Source: Paraphysomonas bandaiensis
Taxonomy: Eukaryota; Chrysophyceae
DNA: 64,000 nucleotides
Reading direction: 5' to 3'
Assembly (NCBI GenBank): GCA_965644295.1
Contig: CBFFRP010000119.1
Location: 62,001-126,000 of the forward strand
Part shown: piece after piece, positions 54,901 through 64,000 of the stretch
Numbering within the stretch: position 1 is the stretch's first letter
Layout: every line of letters begins with the position of its first letter
Position numbers and translations under genes: made by a program
The notes under the pieces: generated by a model
Database searches by the model: none
What the model was told of the DNA's origin: nothing
Seen by the model: only the letters and a program-made list of their open reading frames with translations

Positions 54901-55369
54901 ATCCACGTTGTTAATAGCTATACAGAGAGATGTCTATAGTATCAGTGATGTGAAGTGTAATGCCTGTATAATTGTGTAAATGCTGTAGGTATTGTATTGT
55001 GTTGTGACCAATGTGTATAAGATATAACGTTTTATATTCTGGGCAAGTTCATTTTTTGTGATTATCTCAGAGCGTGTAATAGCAATCAGTATCATACGTT
55101 TATTCTAGAATGTCAGTTGTAATCATAGTGGAGGTACCGCGTAATAATTAATTGTCTGCAATCTTGTTGCTTTCGCGAGTAACTTTCTGAACTACAATCT
55201 CACCCCAAAGATGCCGGTTAGCGTGCAGAAACATCTATTTCAAGATGTCTAGATGTCATTCGCTTGCAAAATATAGCCATAACAATCTTAGCTCTGATAA
55301 ACAACCTCTCACAGCCATTGACAGTGCTTCACTCTGCTGAGGCACCACCCTCAACAAAGTCAAAGCAAT
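54901..55369. other. 3' flank of DCAF8-like gene, no gene seen
   Basis: AT-rich, no coding frame, no clear repeat until the transposon-derived block starting at 55370. Confidence 0.4.
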
Positions 55370-55488
55370 AAATGACTCAACCTAGCCTAGTATAGTTTTT
55401 AACTTAGTCATGAATTGTACTCACATATAGTTACGCATTAGAGGCATATAGCTATGCATTACAGACGCATGACGTCATAGTAGGTGAA

Positions 55489-56560
55489 GGGGATATATTA
55501 TTCAACCTAGTCAATTTGGTGGACTTTCCTAGTCACTCCAAAATTGGTGTAATAACCTAGTCAAAACTATAAATGACTCAACCTAGCCAATTATAGTATT
55601 AAACCTAGTCATGAATTGTACTCGCATATAGCTACGAATTACAGAAGCATGGGGTCATAGAAGGTGAATTAAAATCAATACAACATAGATCAGGCGAACA
55701 CAAAGCTAAAGAGCAGTAATATAGTAAGATATAACAGCATGGACAGGACTCCATCGCTCTCTCCAATGCTCAAGTAGGCTTTTGTACACCATTCTTTCTC
55801 AACACAATCTCCATAGATGTCCTTCAGTCACCTTCAGAAACATTGATGAAACCTTGTACTCTGGGGGGGTCTATCAGCATCACTTAGTTTACTCCCACTC
55901 CCTAGCCGTACATCACTTGCGAGGTATGTGTATGTCACTTACACACCCTTACATATATTAATTATGTCCTTAGGGGACATTGATGTAAAGCACATGGCGA
56001 GCACTATCAGGCCTGCAAGGAAACGCGGCCGGCCTCGCAATGCAGCTGGGGCACTTATCTACGATGACCCCATAGATGTGGAGGCCCTTAAGCCAGGGGA
56101 CTGGAAGAACGCGTATGTTCGCCACCCACAGTACCTGAATGGTATGTGCGTGGATTACCGCGTGGTGCCGAACCACAGAAATAAAAAAATTCTTCGCTGG
56201 CAGTGTCGGTTTTCTGATGCTCCAGATGACATCCTTGCTCATCCGAAGATTGTGGGGTTCGATGCCCATGAAATGAAGATTGCTGTGGAGCTACACCGGA
56301 CTTGGTCATCAGAAACAGCCCAATTTGCATTCGACTGTGAAGACGAAGTGTGAGGCATATAGAATTTAATTTATGGCTATAGTATGCTCCCCTGTTTGAC
56401 TAGGTGAATACTCAATTCCACCTAGTCAACCTAGTCATTGTAAAGTTAAAAATCTAATTATTTAATGACTAGGTTTTTCAACCTTTTGACTAGGTTATTA
56501 CACCAATTTTGGTGTGACTAGGAAATTCCCCCAAATTGACTAGGTCGGAAAATACATCCC
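55489..56560. mobile_element. MULE-like DNA transposon with long inverted repeats
   Basis: 1072 bp; ends GGGGATATATTATTCAACC and GGAAAATACATCCC. The inverted repeats are at least 75 bp; a 62-bp core (55507-55568 versus 56481-56542) has about four mismatches. Flanked by a 9-bp direct repeat 'gtaggtgaa' (55480-55488, 56561-56569). Long TIRs and 9-bp duplications are typical of Mutator-like elements. No transposase is present, so it is non-autonomous. Confidence 0.75.
55964..56353 (+). CDS. Small AT-hook protein carried by the MULE-like element
   Basis: About 129 residues from MSLGDIDVKHMAS. An AT-hook (RKRGRPRN) sits near residue 20, then a compact region with aromatic residues and few Cys (LNGMCVDYRVVPNHRN; LRWQCRF; VGFDAHEMKIAVELHRTW), ending FDCEDEV then TGA. 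AT-hooks bind the minor groove of AT-rich DNA. The W-x-C spacing faintly recalls the FLYWCH/WRKY-GCM fold common in Mutator transposases, but the His ligands are not evident. An acceptor-like TTAG precedes GGGACATTG, so an upstream exon is possible. It could be a captured host gene or a transposon accessory gene. Confidence 0.55.
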   Translation: MSLGDIDVKHMASTIRPARKRGRPRNAAGALIYDDPIDVEALKPGDWKNAYVRHPQYLNGMCVDYRVVPNHRNKKILRWQCRFSDAPDDILAHPKIVGFDAHEMKIAVELHRTWSSETAQFAFDCEDEV

Positions 56561-57001
56561 GTAGGTGAAGTAGAACCAATGCAACATACATCAGGTCAAA
56601 ACAAAGCTAAAGAGCGGTATATAGCAGCATAGACAGGACTCCATCGCTTTCTCCAATTCTGAAGTAGACTGGTATACCATTCTTTCTCTCAACACAATCT
56701 TCATGCATGCCCTTCAGTTGCCTTTGAAAGCATCGATGAAATCTTGCCCTCGACTGTGGCGATTAAGTGTGTGGCATATAGCATTTGAAATTTTAAATTT
56801 ATGGCTACAGCCTACAGGATGCTCCCCTGTTTGACTAGGTGAATACCCACTTCCACCTAGTCAACCTAGTCATTGTAATGTTAAAAATCTAAGTATTTAA
56901 TGACTAGGTTCATCTACCTTTCGACTTGGTTTTTACACCAATTTCGGTGTGACTAGGAAATTCAACCAATTTGACTAGGTTGAAAAATAGATCCCAAAGC
57001 A

Positions 57002-57160
57002 GAACATAACTATCATGCACAACGGAATATGTAGAAGTGTAACTGATAATGACGATACTCTCTCTAATTCAACAGATACTCTCTCTAATTCAGTTCATTA
57101 TATATTTTATTGAACATAACTCACAGATACTAGCTTGTGTTAAACTGAAACCTAATGCAT
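57002..57160 (-). repeat. Decayed copia-1 LTR fragment
   Basis: Matches the middle and end of the copia-1 LTR (CATGCACAACGGA...GTAACTGATAATGACGA), with deletions and a short duplication of CAGATACTCTCTCTAATTC. Confidence 0.75.
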
Positions 57161-57332
57161 GAGTACATGTATAGACGATAGGAAAATGCGAAAATGGTAG
57201 AAGCGTTAGAGGTAGCGAGGTAGGATGGGGATCAGGTGTTAACGAGGCATCGGCCTTTCATAATACCTGGTAAATATACGGATAATACCAACTTATATAG
57301 CTAGTGTAAACTTAAAAACGAGACAAAACATA

Positions 57333-57818
57333 TTATGTTACACTTCGCACGAAAGGAAAACGGAGTTCTACTATATACGCTACTCTTCCTCGCAAAAGTC
57401 CAATAGGAACAGGGCCATACTTCCTAGAATCATTTGAATTCGATGCATTATCACCAAGAAGCCAGACATGTCCAGGAGGAACAGTCACGAAAACAGGAAA
57501 TCCTACACTGTTACGAAAAAAAACTTTTTCACCAGGCATACCGGCGATTCTTTTGCACACCGTTTTCCCAGGATCAGTATTGCAAATACTGATTACAACG
57601 TCGCCCTTGTGGTACCCATCACGAACAATTTTGTTGACAAGGACAACATCGCCATCATGGTTGAAAGTAGGCATCATGCTCGGTCCGATGCACTGCACAC
57701 AAGTAATCATAAGTAAAAGCAACATCACACACACACTCACAGTTGTAATAGTGAGCACATAGCTATCAAGAAAACAATACAATCCACCAAACTTCGCCAA
57801 TGTCGCCACTGTATCCAC
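57333..57818 (-). CDS. IMMP1L: Mitochondrial inner membrane protease subunit 1 (IMP1-like)
   Basis: Type I signal peptidase family. Catalytic Ser in IGPSMMPTF; Lys of the dyad in VCKRIAGMPGE; conserved C-terminal box VPPGHVWLLGDNASNSNDSR, then KYGPVPIGLLRGRV. These match IMP1, which removes sorting signals from proteins delivered to the intermembrane space. An in-frame stretch upstream of the Ser (VSVCVMLLLLMITCVQ) has perfect GT...AG borders (57693-57740, 48 bp) and is more likely an intron; splicing it gives YVLTITTCIGPSM and the normal family spacing. There is no ATG at the 5' end of the frame, so a short first exon upstream of about 57826 is probable. Confidence in identity is high, in the 5' end low. 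Confidence 0.88.
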   Translation of the reverse strand: MDTVATLAKFGGLYCFLDSYVLTITTVSVCVMLLLLMITCVQCIGPSMMPTFNHDGDVVLVNKIVRDGYHKGDVVISICNTDPGKTVCKRIAGMPGEKVFFRNSVGFPVFVTVPPGHVWLLGDNASNSNDSRKYGPVPIGLLRGRVAYIVELRFPFVRSVT

Positions 57819-59045
57819 ACTGTTGACGAAATATCACCATAAGCGCATCGAATAACAGAACTCAACTCACACTTCAGCGTTATATTCCTTAAAGTTTTTG
57901 AATAGTTTAAAAAACCTCGCGAAGGGCATAGTGTGTCAACAGCTCGTGGAGTATGTCGGCACAGAGCTGCTCTGGCATGTGACGGTGTTGTTAATTAGGA
58001 GTGTTTAGGCCAATCGGCTGTCCAGTATACAGTATACTACATATGTATAGTAAGCACACAGTGCATACATTGTATACAGCAGTATAAACATGCTGATCCT
58101 CATACGAATGCAGGCCAGGTGTAGCTGTTACGAAGGGTTTGGATGCCTAGCATTTCAATATGACATAAGTATCGGCATCCTTTGTATATTTTTGTTCAGA
58201 GATGCTCTAATATTGAGTCAACAATTATATGTATTAAAGCCGTAGTTGTATAGCAGTAATATAGAGAATATTTTGCTTCAATTTATTTCCGAAAAATAAG
58301 ATGCTGACTGCCGATAGGACATACATATCCCAGAGTAATCGGATGCAGCTCTTCGTTAAGATATGTAGTGTGAGTGTTCTTCTTAGTTGATGCTATCAGT
58401 TATGTGTTAGCTGACTGTGTAGTGTATGTATTGATATCGTGACAATGAATACACACGAGTTGTGTCGACCGACAAAGTAATGTATATAGCAGTATCGTAA
58501 TGGACGTGATGTTGGAACGACATATCTTTGACCTTATTAATCTCTAAGTTGCAATGGGCAATTGTTACATGTAACCAGATATACTGCGTGACTGTTTTAT
58601 ATGTAGAACTGTATCGAATTTTACCCTCCTTGAAAGTGTAGTCTGCTCCAGAAACTTATGCGTTAGTCCACATGTTCTGGAACAGTGGCGATCAGCCTTT
58701 ATCTTTTGAAAATATTTTATTGGAGTTGTCCACACTTTTTGGACATATGCATCTTGTTACTTTTTGTGCCATAATGCCAAGGAGTCAAAGTAAATTACAA
58801 ATACAGCACTAATTGTACTGAACACACAAGTTCCGGTAAATATTCAGTTTCCGTTAGGCATTTTACAGGGTCGTACTACCACTAATAAGAAGTTTCAACT
58901 TTTACAACAATTACTCTTCGTCATGTTTACTTATTGATTTAATCCACAGTGCAATACTAGCAGTCTGATATCATCAACGCACAGCTATAGCTTGCCAATT
59001 GAGGCTTTGTATTCATATCACATTACCCGTTTAACTACCAACTCT
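57819..59045. other. Intergenic, promoter-like at left, otherwise nothing recognised
   Basis: 58020-58090 holds GTATACAGTATAC and TATACAGCAGTATAA upstream of the IMP1-like gene. The rest is AT-rich with no coding frame, RNA gene or recognised repeat. Confidence 0.4.
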
Positions 59046-60681
59046 TCAGCGCATCATACTGCAAACAGAATGATATGGCTGTACTCCAAACGTATTACCC
59101 AATACAGCGTACGACGGGGTTGACTTAAGAATGGCGGCAGCAGCTGCGGATACCTCTTCGTTTGTGACATCGGAGTAGTTTCCAATTTGGGAGAGTGGTA
59201 TGCCTTGGCTTGCAGCGGAGAGGAGGAGTGTCGCAGCAGCGTCACCTCCATCCAGTGCACTAGCGCTGAGTAGAGACAGCTACGTACAATACAATCAATA
59301 AATACCGTGGTATTAAGAAGAGGTATATGCATGTTGTACCTTGGTCTTTGCCGCACTTGCGTTCACCTTGCTTGCGATCTCCTTCAGTTCATTGATTGTA
59401 AGAGCCAACAGATCCTCAGTGCTCTGCTTCGATTGAGTCGCTGTATAACATCCAACCAAACCGCTGTCAGAGTTCTGAATATGGAATGACTTTAGACAGC
59501 CCTTGTTATCTCCTTTGGTCTTGGCAGCCAAACGGGACTCAAGTATAGTATGAAGAACCGCATATGCCTTGCCTGGAAGTAAAATGGTGTCAGTTCAATG
59601 CGCCCAATTATACATACAAACACATATCTAAAACTGAAACATACCATTTGCTCCGTGCGCAGCAGGAAACGCGAGTGCGGCATGAATTTGGCCATTGAAG
59701 TCCACCGCACGACGCACGACACCTCCACAATACGGCGATTCCGTAATGGCTTTATATTCTCCCTCACCGAAGGCGGTTCCAATCGCCTCAAGCTCAGCAA
59801 GAGACATACCATCCGCCGCAACAGTTAGGTTTGGTGACGTGAAGTGGCGGTTACGGAATGCCAGAACATCGTCCATGTGAAGTTTGGAGAGTTTTGTGGC
59901 ATAGCAAGAAGACCCCATTGGGGTGCCTTCACCGTATGCAGCCTCGTATAACATCTTCAAATATACAATCAGAAAGTCTATGACGTACATAGTGTAAGAT
60001 GCTCAACGACAAAACATACCTCAGTAAGTGCAAGTTGTGGTGAGGATTGTCTGAGATGGTAATCATACTCAGCCACAGGCATGCGTTCCTTAATCTACGC
60101 TAACGGTTAGCCATTTCAATAGCACATTGAATCACTAGTATTATACCAAGTAGGAGTGTTTAGGAGGGGAAAGGATAACTTCTGTAAGAATGGCAGCAGC
60201 ATCTGAAGCGAACTCTGGAACTGATCTAATGCTGTAAACAGTCTAACAAAACAATAAATCACCGGACAAAGCTAAAAAAATAATAACCTTCTCGCGGCCA
60301 GCTTCAACCCCAACTGAAAACCCGTAATTTTCTATCTCTCTCATTAGCCTGAGGCCATCTCTATTTTGGGTTCCCGCAAATGCAGCCACAGACAGCAAAT
60401 GCGCAGCTCCTTTCTCGTTCTCTCGCTCATGTCTGCTCCCGCTGCTCACAGCCACCTTAAGAGACACACTCTACTACGTATTATTCGTTTCTGGAAATAG
60501 AACTTAAGCGTACCTCAACATATGCATCTCTCGCTAGCACTGTAACGCCATTGTTGAGCTGTTTCTCGTGTAATATGGCTTTTCCAGCAGATGCAGATGG
60601 AGTCGCTGATACAGATGTAGACATGCACCGGCATGAGGGCGGGATGATCCGCTTGAGGTAGACGTGTGTGTGTGATAGCAT
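59046..60681 (-). CDS. UQCRC2: Cytochrome bc1 core protein 2 / MPP-like protein
   Basis: At least seven exons with introns of about 43-65 bp. Start MLSHTHVYLKRIIPPSCRCMSTS is basic and Ser-rich, a likely mitochondrial presequence. Then LNNGVTVLARDAYVE spliced to SVSLKVAVSSGSRHERENEK; GAAHLLSVAAFAGTQ occupies the place of the HXXEH zinc site of MPP-beta and lacks it (GAAHLL). Later exons: TVYSIRSVPEFASDAAA, IKERMPVAEYDYHL, MLYEAAYGEGTPMGSSCYA, FRNRHFTSPNLTVAADGM, SDSGLVGCYTATQS and a C-terminal ALDGGDAAATLLLSAASQGI. The fold is M16-peptidase-like; order and spacing favour the bc1 core-2 subunit (complex III) over a catalytic MPP subunit. MPP-alpha is the main alternative. Ends TGA. Confidence 0.85.
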
Positions 60682-61863
60682 AGTTATGTGCGTTCTATGC
60701 TCTCTTGTGCAGTAGGTGCGCAGTGCTCTCTATGTATGCTGCATATCAACAGCAATGATGTCGATGTTGTGTGCACTCCTGTCTGTATATGTATGTGTAT
60801 ATGAACTGCTGCTTGTGCTGGAATGACACGCAACTACACCATACACCGTATTACATGCCTACCCAGTAAAATACTGTTGTATACACAGCCAGCGGTTGAG
60901 AGTGCCGTATTGTGTCGTATATATACACTGTATATACACCAGAATACGCATGTAGAGGCCTATCGCGTGGAGGCCTCAAGGCAGATTACTTCAACTAGTT
61001 TCTCTCTGTCGTCGTTCTCATTCTAATGAGCGTCAACTTCTTTCGTAGCCACTGCTGGTTCATATGCACCGCATCATCCGAACATATTTTCGTGTTCTGA
61101 AGTGCGTCGCTAAAACTGACGCGAAATACTTCTGTTCGTGTGTGTGTCGGTGTTGAAGTCATGTGTAGTCACTCCAAACGAACGGGACCTGATTAGCACA
61201 TGCCACCATGAGATTTTATTTCATTCGCGATCATGCCGCGAGTATCATCATAACTTCACCAAGATGAGGTTGCTGCTGTCCGGACTAATCCCACACGACT
61301 GACATACTTTGAGAGCTGCTCTATGGGGGAGCGGGATAATTATTCCACAGAAAAATGTAAATGTGTCCATATATGTGCCAAGGACTCACCTCAGATAACC
61401 AAACGACGACGCTGACTAATGTAAAGCGATACACAGTATTCTATGGTGCTACAGGGAAAGGCGAACCTATAAACTATGCATCATTATTGTTCTATTCATA
61501 TTGAAGACTGTCTGTACTCTAATTGAAGGTGGGTACTCTATGTTATATAGTGCCCACCATACTGCACTATTTATGTATGTTTTTAGACTATTTTATCGTG
61601 AGTGTGTAAATATTCATCATATGATAATATTGATGCATTTGTATGTAGATATATGAAAGTATAATAATACACCTCACAGACTGATATATATGTATATTTG
61701 CGTTGTGTTATCAGTTACAACAGTGCCAACTTGATAAACCATTTACAAAGTAGAAACACTATTTCTACTTTGAATGATATACTTTGTTTGAACTCTTGTT
61801 TATCTGTGTTACAAGATCTTTATTTTCACTGCACTCATGGTTGCATGAAAGTAGCTAGCTCCC
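60682..61863. other. Upstream region of UQCRC2-like gene and intergenic DNA
   Basis: 60780-60960 is rich in GTATAT and TGTATATACA strings, including TACTGTTGTATACACAG. Beyond 61030 nothing is recognised. Confidence 0.4.
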
Positions 61864-61932
61864 ATGTTGAGTTATGTAGTGTGATATGCATTGTGCTATT
61901 GGAATGAGTTAGTGGTGTACAATAGGTGAAAT
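61864..61932 (+). repeat. Old copia-3 LTR, left fragment
   Basis: TGTTGAGTTATGTAG to ACAATAGGTGAAAT follows the start of the copia-3 LTR. It resumes at 63695 after the hAT insertion and continues to about 63770 (AAATTCAGTTACTGATGTGT). Confidence 0.65.
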
Positions 61933-62644
61933 CAGGGCTAGGGAACAATATATTGAATTGCAATATATTGTGTTGAAAGTCTTATTATTAGCAATATATT
62001 GATTAGTGCACCGGCCAAAGATTCCATCAATACTGTTTCTGTTAAAGTAGCTCACAATACTATTGCAATCAATATTATGATTGCCACATACGAAAAGATT
62101 CTCAAGTATAGGATGCAAAATATACGCATGTACATAAATATCCCTAAAAATAAGAAAAAACCCTATTTTTATATTATTTATTGGTTTTTACGTATCGCTT
62201 GCTCTGCACTCTCTATACATGTACACTACCTATCTTAATATAATGTACTCCTGTATTATGTATCATATATCTATCCCATATATCATACTGAATACTGACA
62301 AGAAGTGACGCCTGAACGATGAGTACTTAAAAAAGTAGAGATATTCACAGCTGTTTTCGGAGTCCGACTTAAGACTTAATCTCACTGTCAATGAGCTCAT
62401 ATGTAGCAAAGAGATGTGACAAAACTTGATGAAGCAGAAGATCCCTCATTCGACAAGCAGACCTAATGAGTTTAAGAGTGCTTCCTTGCTACGTGGCTCT
62501 CTATCTTCAGGTTGTGCTCAAGTGGTTGTATAGAAGAGACCCTGTATTAGGAATTAGAGGCCACCGGATGTAGTGACTGATATGATTTTTACTGCTCGAC
62601 AAAATTCCGATATCACTGCCCTACTGCTCGACGACTTGAGAAAT

Positions 62645-62830
62645 GTACCTCCAATACATATGAACGCCTGTTCAGCGCAGCTTGACTTATTAACTCAGTA
62701 GTGCTACAAGAAAATATGCACCCTACTACACTTGATATTATGATGTTGTTTGTGAAACACTTGTTGTGGCCGGATGCATATTTCAATTATTTTTGAATGA
62801 ATGTGGTGATAATAATACATCACCAATGAT
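62645..62830 (+). pseudogene. hAT transposase C-terminal remnant
   Basis: SNTYERLFSA, then frame breaks, then TTLDIMMLFVKHLLWPDAYF; aligns with the remnant at about 28420-28560. Not translatable as one protein. Confidence 0.55.
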
Positions 62831-63203
62831 GGTTCAGAGAATGAGTAGGAGGAGAGTTGTGACTAGCTAAGCAGTATAGGTAGTCTTTGTCTACTAGCAG
62901 ATAGAGTAGTGTGTTTGGTTATCATGTTATCTTAATGACTAGTATTGAATATGGAATCTACGCAGGTGTGTATAACTGCTAACTAACGATACTACTACTA
63001 TGTTGCAATACCCTAAACAAAAGTCGGACTCGCACCTTTTCGTGGTGTTCTGGGGGATAATAATAAGTACCGGGAAAACTAACGTGAGCCGCAAACATAG
63101 GCAGCATATATTTTTCTGCCCACTCATAGCGAATGCTTGTGTGGTACATGGGACACCAATAAAAGGGTCACTTGTGTATACGTCTTTGGGCCTTGACGAA
63201 TAA

Positions 63204-63263
63204 ACATGCATCCGGGAATGGGCCCACCTCAAGGGCATCCGGGACAGGGCCCACCTGAAGGGT
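63204..63263 (+). repeat. Two tandem 27-bp units, Gly/Pro-rich if translated
   Basis: CATCCGGGAATGGGCCCACC and the next copy CATCCGGGACAGGGCCCACC, each followed by a seven-base tail. If read from the ATG at 63204 they give MHPGMGPPQG then HPGQGPPEG and a TAA. Possibly a captured fragment inside the hAT element. Confidence 0.4.
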
Positions 63264-63812
63264 AACTAGGGTATCGGGCTGCCTGCTGAATTCAAGCATC
63301 CGAGATGATGTTCACCATAACCTGAAGTTAGCAGATGTCAACATTCTGCTTGCTCACGGCGTTTGCTTTGAGCGATAGAGAGGAGGTGGTTGCATCTTTT
63401 GGTGCTTGCGGCGACGTAGTACAAGCAGCTTTCATAGCGTTAAATATAGTAGGATAATAGCCATAATAGCCATAGCGTTAAATAGTAGGATATAATAGAG
63501 TTTGTACATAGTCTAGTACTTACGCCTAGCTACTAAACTTGTGCTAATCCTTAGCGCCTATTGCTAAAAATAAGACTTTCAATATATATATAGCAATAGT
63601 ATTGTTGGGTTGTGGTTAAAAAAACTCCATCAAAATTATTGGTGAGACGCTCACTAACAATAGTATTGCAATAATATATTGTTCCCTAGCCCTAGGTGAA
63701 TTGGTGTAATGGATGGATGAATATATTATAGTTACGAAGAAAGTAAATTCAGTTACTGATGTGTGTGACTGTATATATATATAATACTCTATATTATAAA
63801 AGGTATATAGCT

Positions 63813-63930
63813 GAGCCTGCTGGTAACCATCATTACCGTAATGGTAATACCATTATAATTGCCTGGACCTATTTCATTAATTGCCAGGAACTGGGCACCC
63901 AGCCATTCATGGCATTTACTGGTACTTGGT
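63813..63930. mobile_element. MITE-like element, copy 2
   Basis: Inverted relative to the copy at 16889: carries GGTAACCATCATTACC at the left, TGGGCACCCAGCC and TACTGGTACTTGG at the right. More diverged than copy 1. Confidence 0.5.
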
Positions 63931-64000
63931 ACTTTTGATATATTATGCGATATAGAATTAAGATGTTTTCAGAAATTTTATCTCCTCTATTTTCCGAATT

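Larger units (their letters stand above)
55370..56997. mobile_element. Outer MULE-like copy (truncated, ORF deleted), split by the inner copy
   Basis: Pieces 55370-55488 and 56561-56997 are direct repeats of sequence inside the inner element (55571-55670 and 55655 onward), so the inner element landed in a relative. The right terminal repeat survives (CTAGTCAACCTAGTC to ATAGATCCC); the left terminal repeat is missing and the coding part is deleted (TGCCCTCGACTGTGGCGATT bridges the gap). Confidence 0.65.
61933..63694. mobile_element. Degenerate hAT transposon
   Basis: 1.76 kb. The ends are near-perfect inverted repeats beginning CAGGGCTAGGGAACAATATA at the left, with the complement CAATATATTGTTCCC-like sequence at the right (63674-63694). 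The CAGGG start is typical of hAT. An 8-bp duplication flanks it: 'ggtgaaat' (61925-61932) and 'ggtgaatt' (63695-63702), one mismatch. Inside, a remnant of the transposase C-terminus (SNTYERLF near 62660; HLLWPDAYFNYF near 62780) shows decay. Confidence 0.75.

Noticed and set aside
1-64000. tRNA, rRNA or CRISPR features
   Set aside because: No cloverleaf with a T-loop consensus, no rRNA-like core and no regularly spaced repeats were seen by eye; a covariance-model scan would be needed to exclude small RNAs.

Overview
The window is eukaryotic nuclear DNA. Protein-coding genes are cut by many short GT...AG introns (mostly about 35-65 bp), the encoded proteins are mitochondrial or Golgi types, and nearly half the window is LTR retrotransposon. 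The compact introns, moderate AT bias and a DD3-3-like protein suggest a unicellular protist with an intron-rich compact genome. I cannot name the lineage. UGA is a normal stop here: the DCAF8-like, alpha/beta-hydrolase and UQCRC2-like genes all end in it.

Host genes in order: a tandem-PH inositol polyphosphate 5-phosphatase (1-3090, minus, runs off the left edge); a type II NADH dehydrogenase (3522-5005, plus); an unrecognised single-pass membrane protein (11332-12589, minus); a PAPS-transporter-like SLC35B protein (13050-14578, plus); a MIF-family tautomerase (15100-15502, minus); an alpha/beta hydrolase (15925-16827, plus); a coiled-coil protein with UVR-like motifs (22919-26888, minus); a weak hypothetical (27410-28013, minus); a DD3-3-like type I membrane protein (49749-52739, minus); a DCAF8-like WD40 protein (53290-54900, plus); an inner-membrane protease IMP1 (57333-57818, minus); and a bc1-complex core/MPP-like protein (59046-60681, minus). 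Several pairs are divergent, and their shared upstream regions carry a GTATAC/TACAGCAGTA-rich signature.

Mobile DNA: two Ty1/copia elements (5411-11095 and 17114-22620, minus), each with matching LTRs, a 5-bp target duplication and an initiator-tRNA-type primer site abutting the LTR. From 30342 to 49159 lies a four-level nest. A decayed hAT transposase fragment was entered by a third copia element whose two outward LTRs point in opposite directions yet are flanked by one 5-bp target duplication, i.e. a palindromic retroelement that was integrated. One arm of it was entered by a Ty3/gypsy element (30867-44776, 4-bp TSD), whose gag was in turn entered by a second gypsy element lacking gag (36968-42778, 4-bp TSD). 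At the right end are a MULE-like TIR element carrying a small AT-hook gene and nested in a relative (55370-56997), and a degenerate hAT element (61933-63694) lying inside an old copia-3 LTR.

Themes for follow-up: the inverted-LTR copia insertion; gag and pol separated by one in-frame UGA in both a copia and a gypsy element; the Asp-to-Asn reverse-transcriptase active-site variant shared by the two gypsy elements; an LTR-age paradox suggesting that a gypsy element moved while carrying another one; and a covarying hairpin at the end of the gypsy LTRs.
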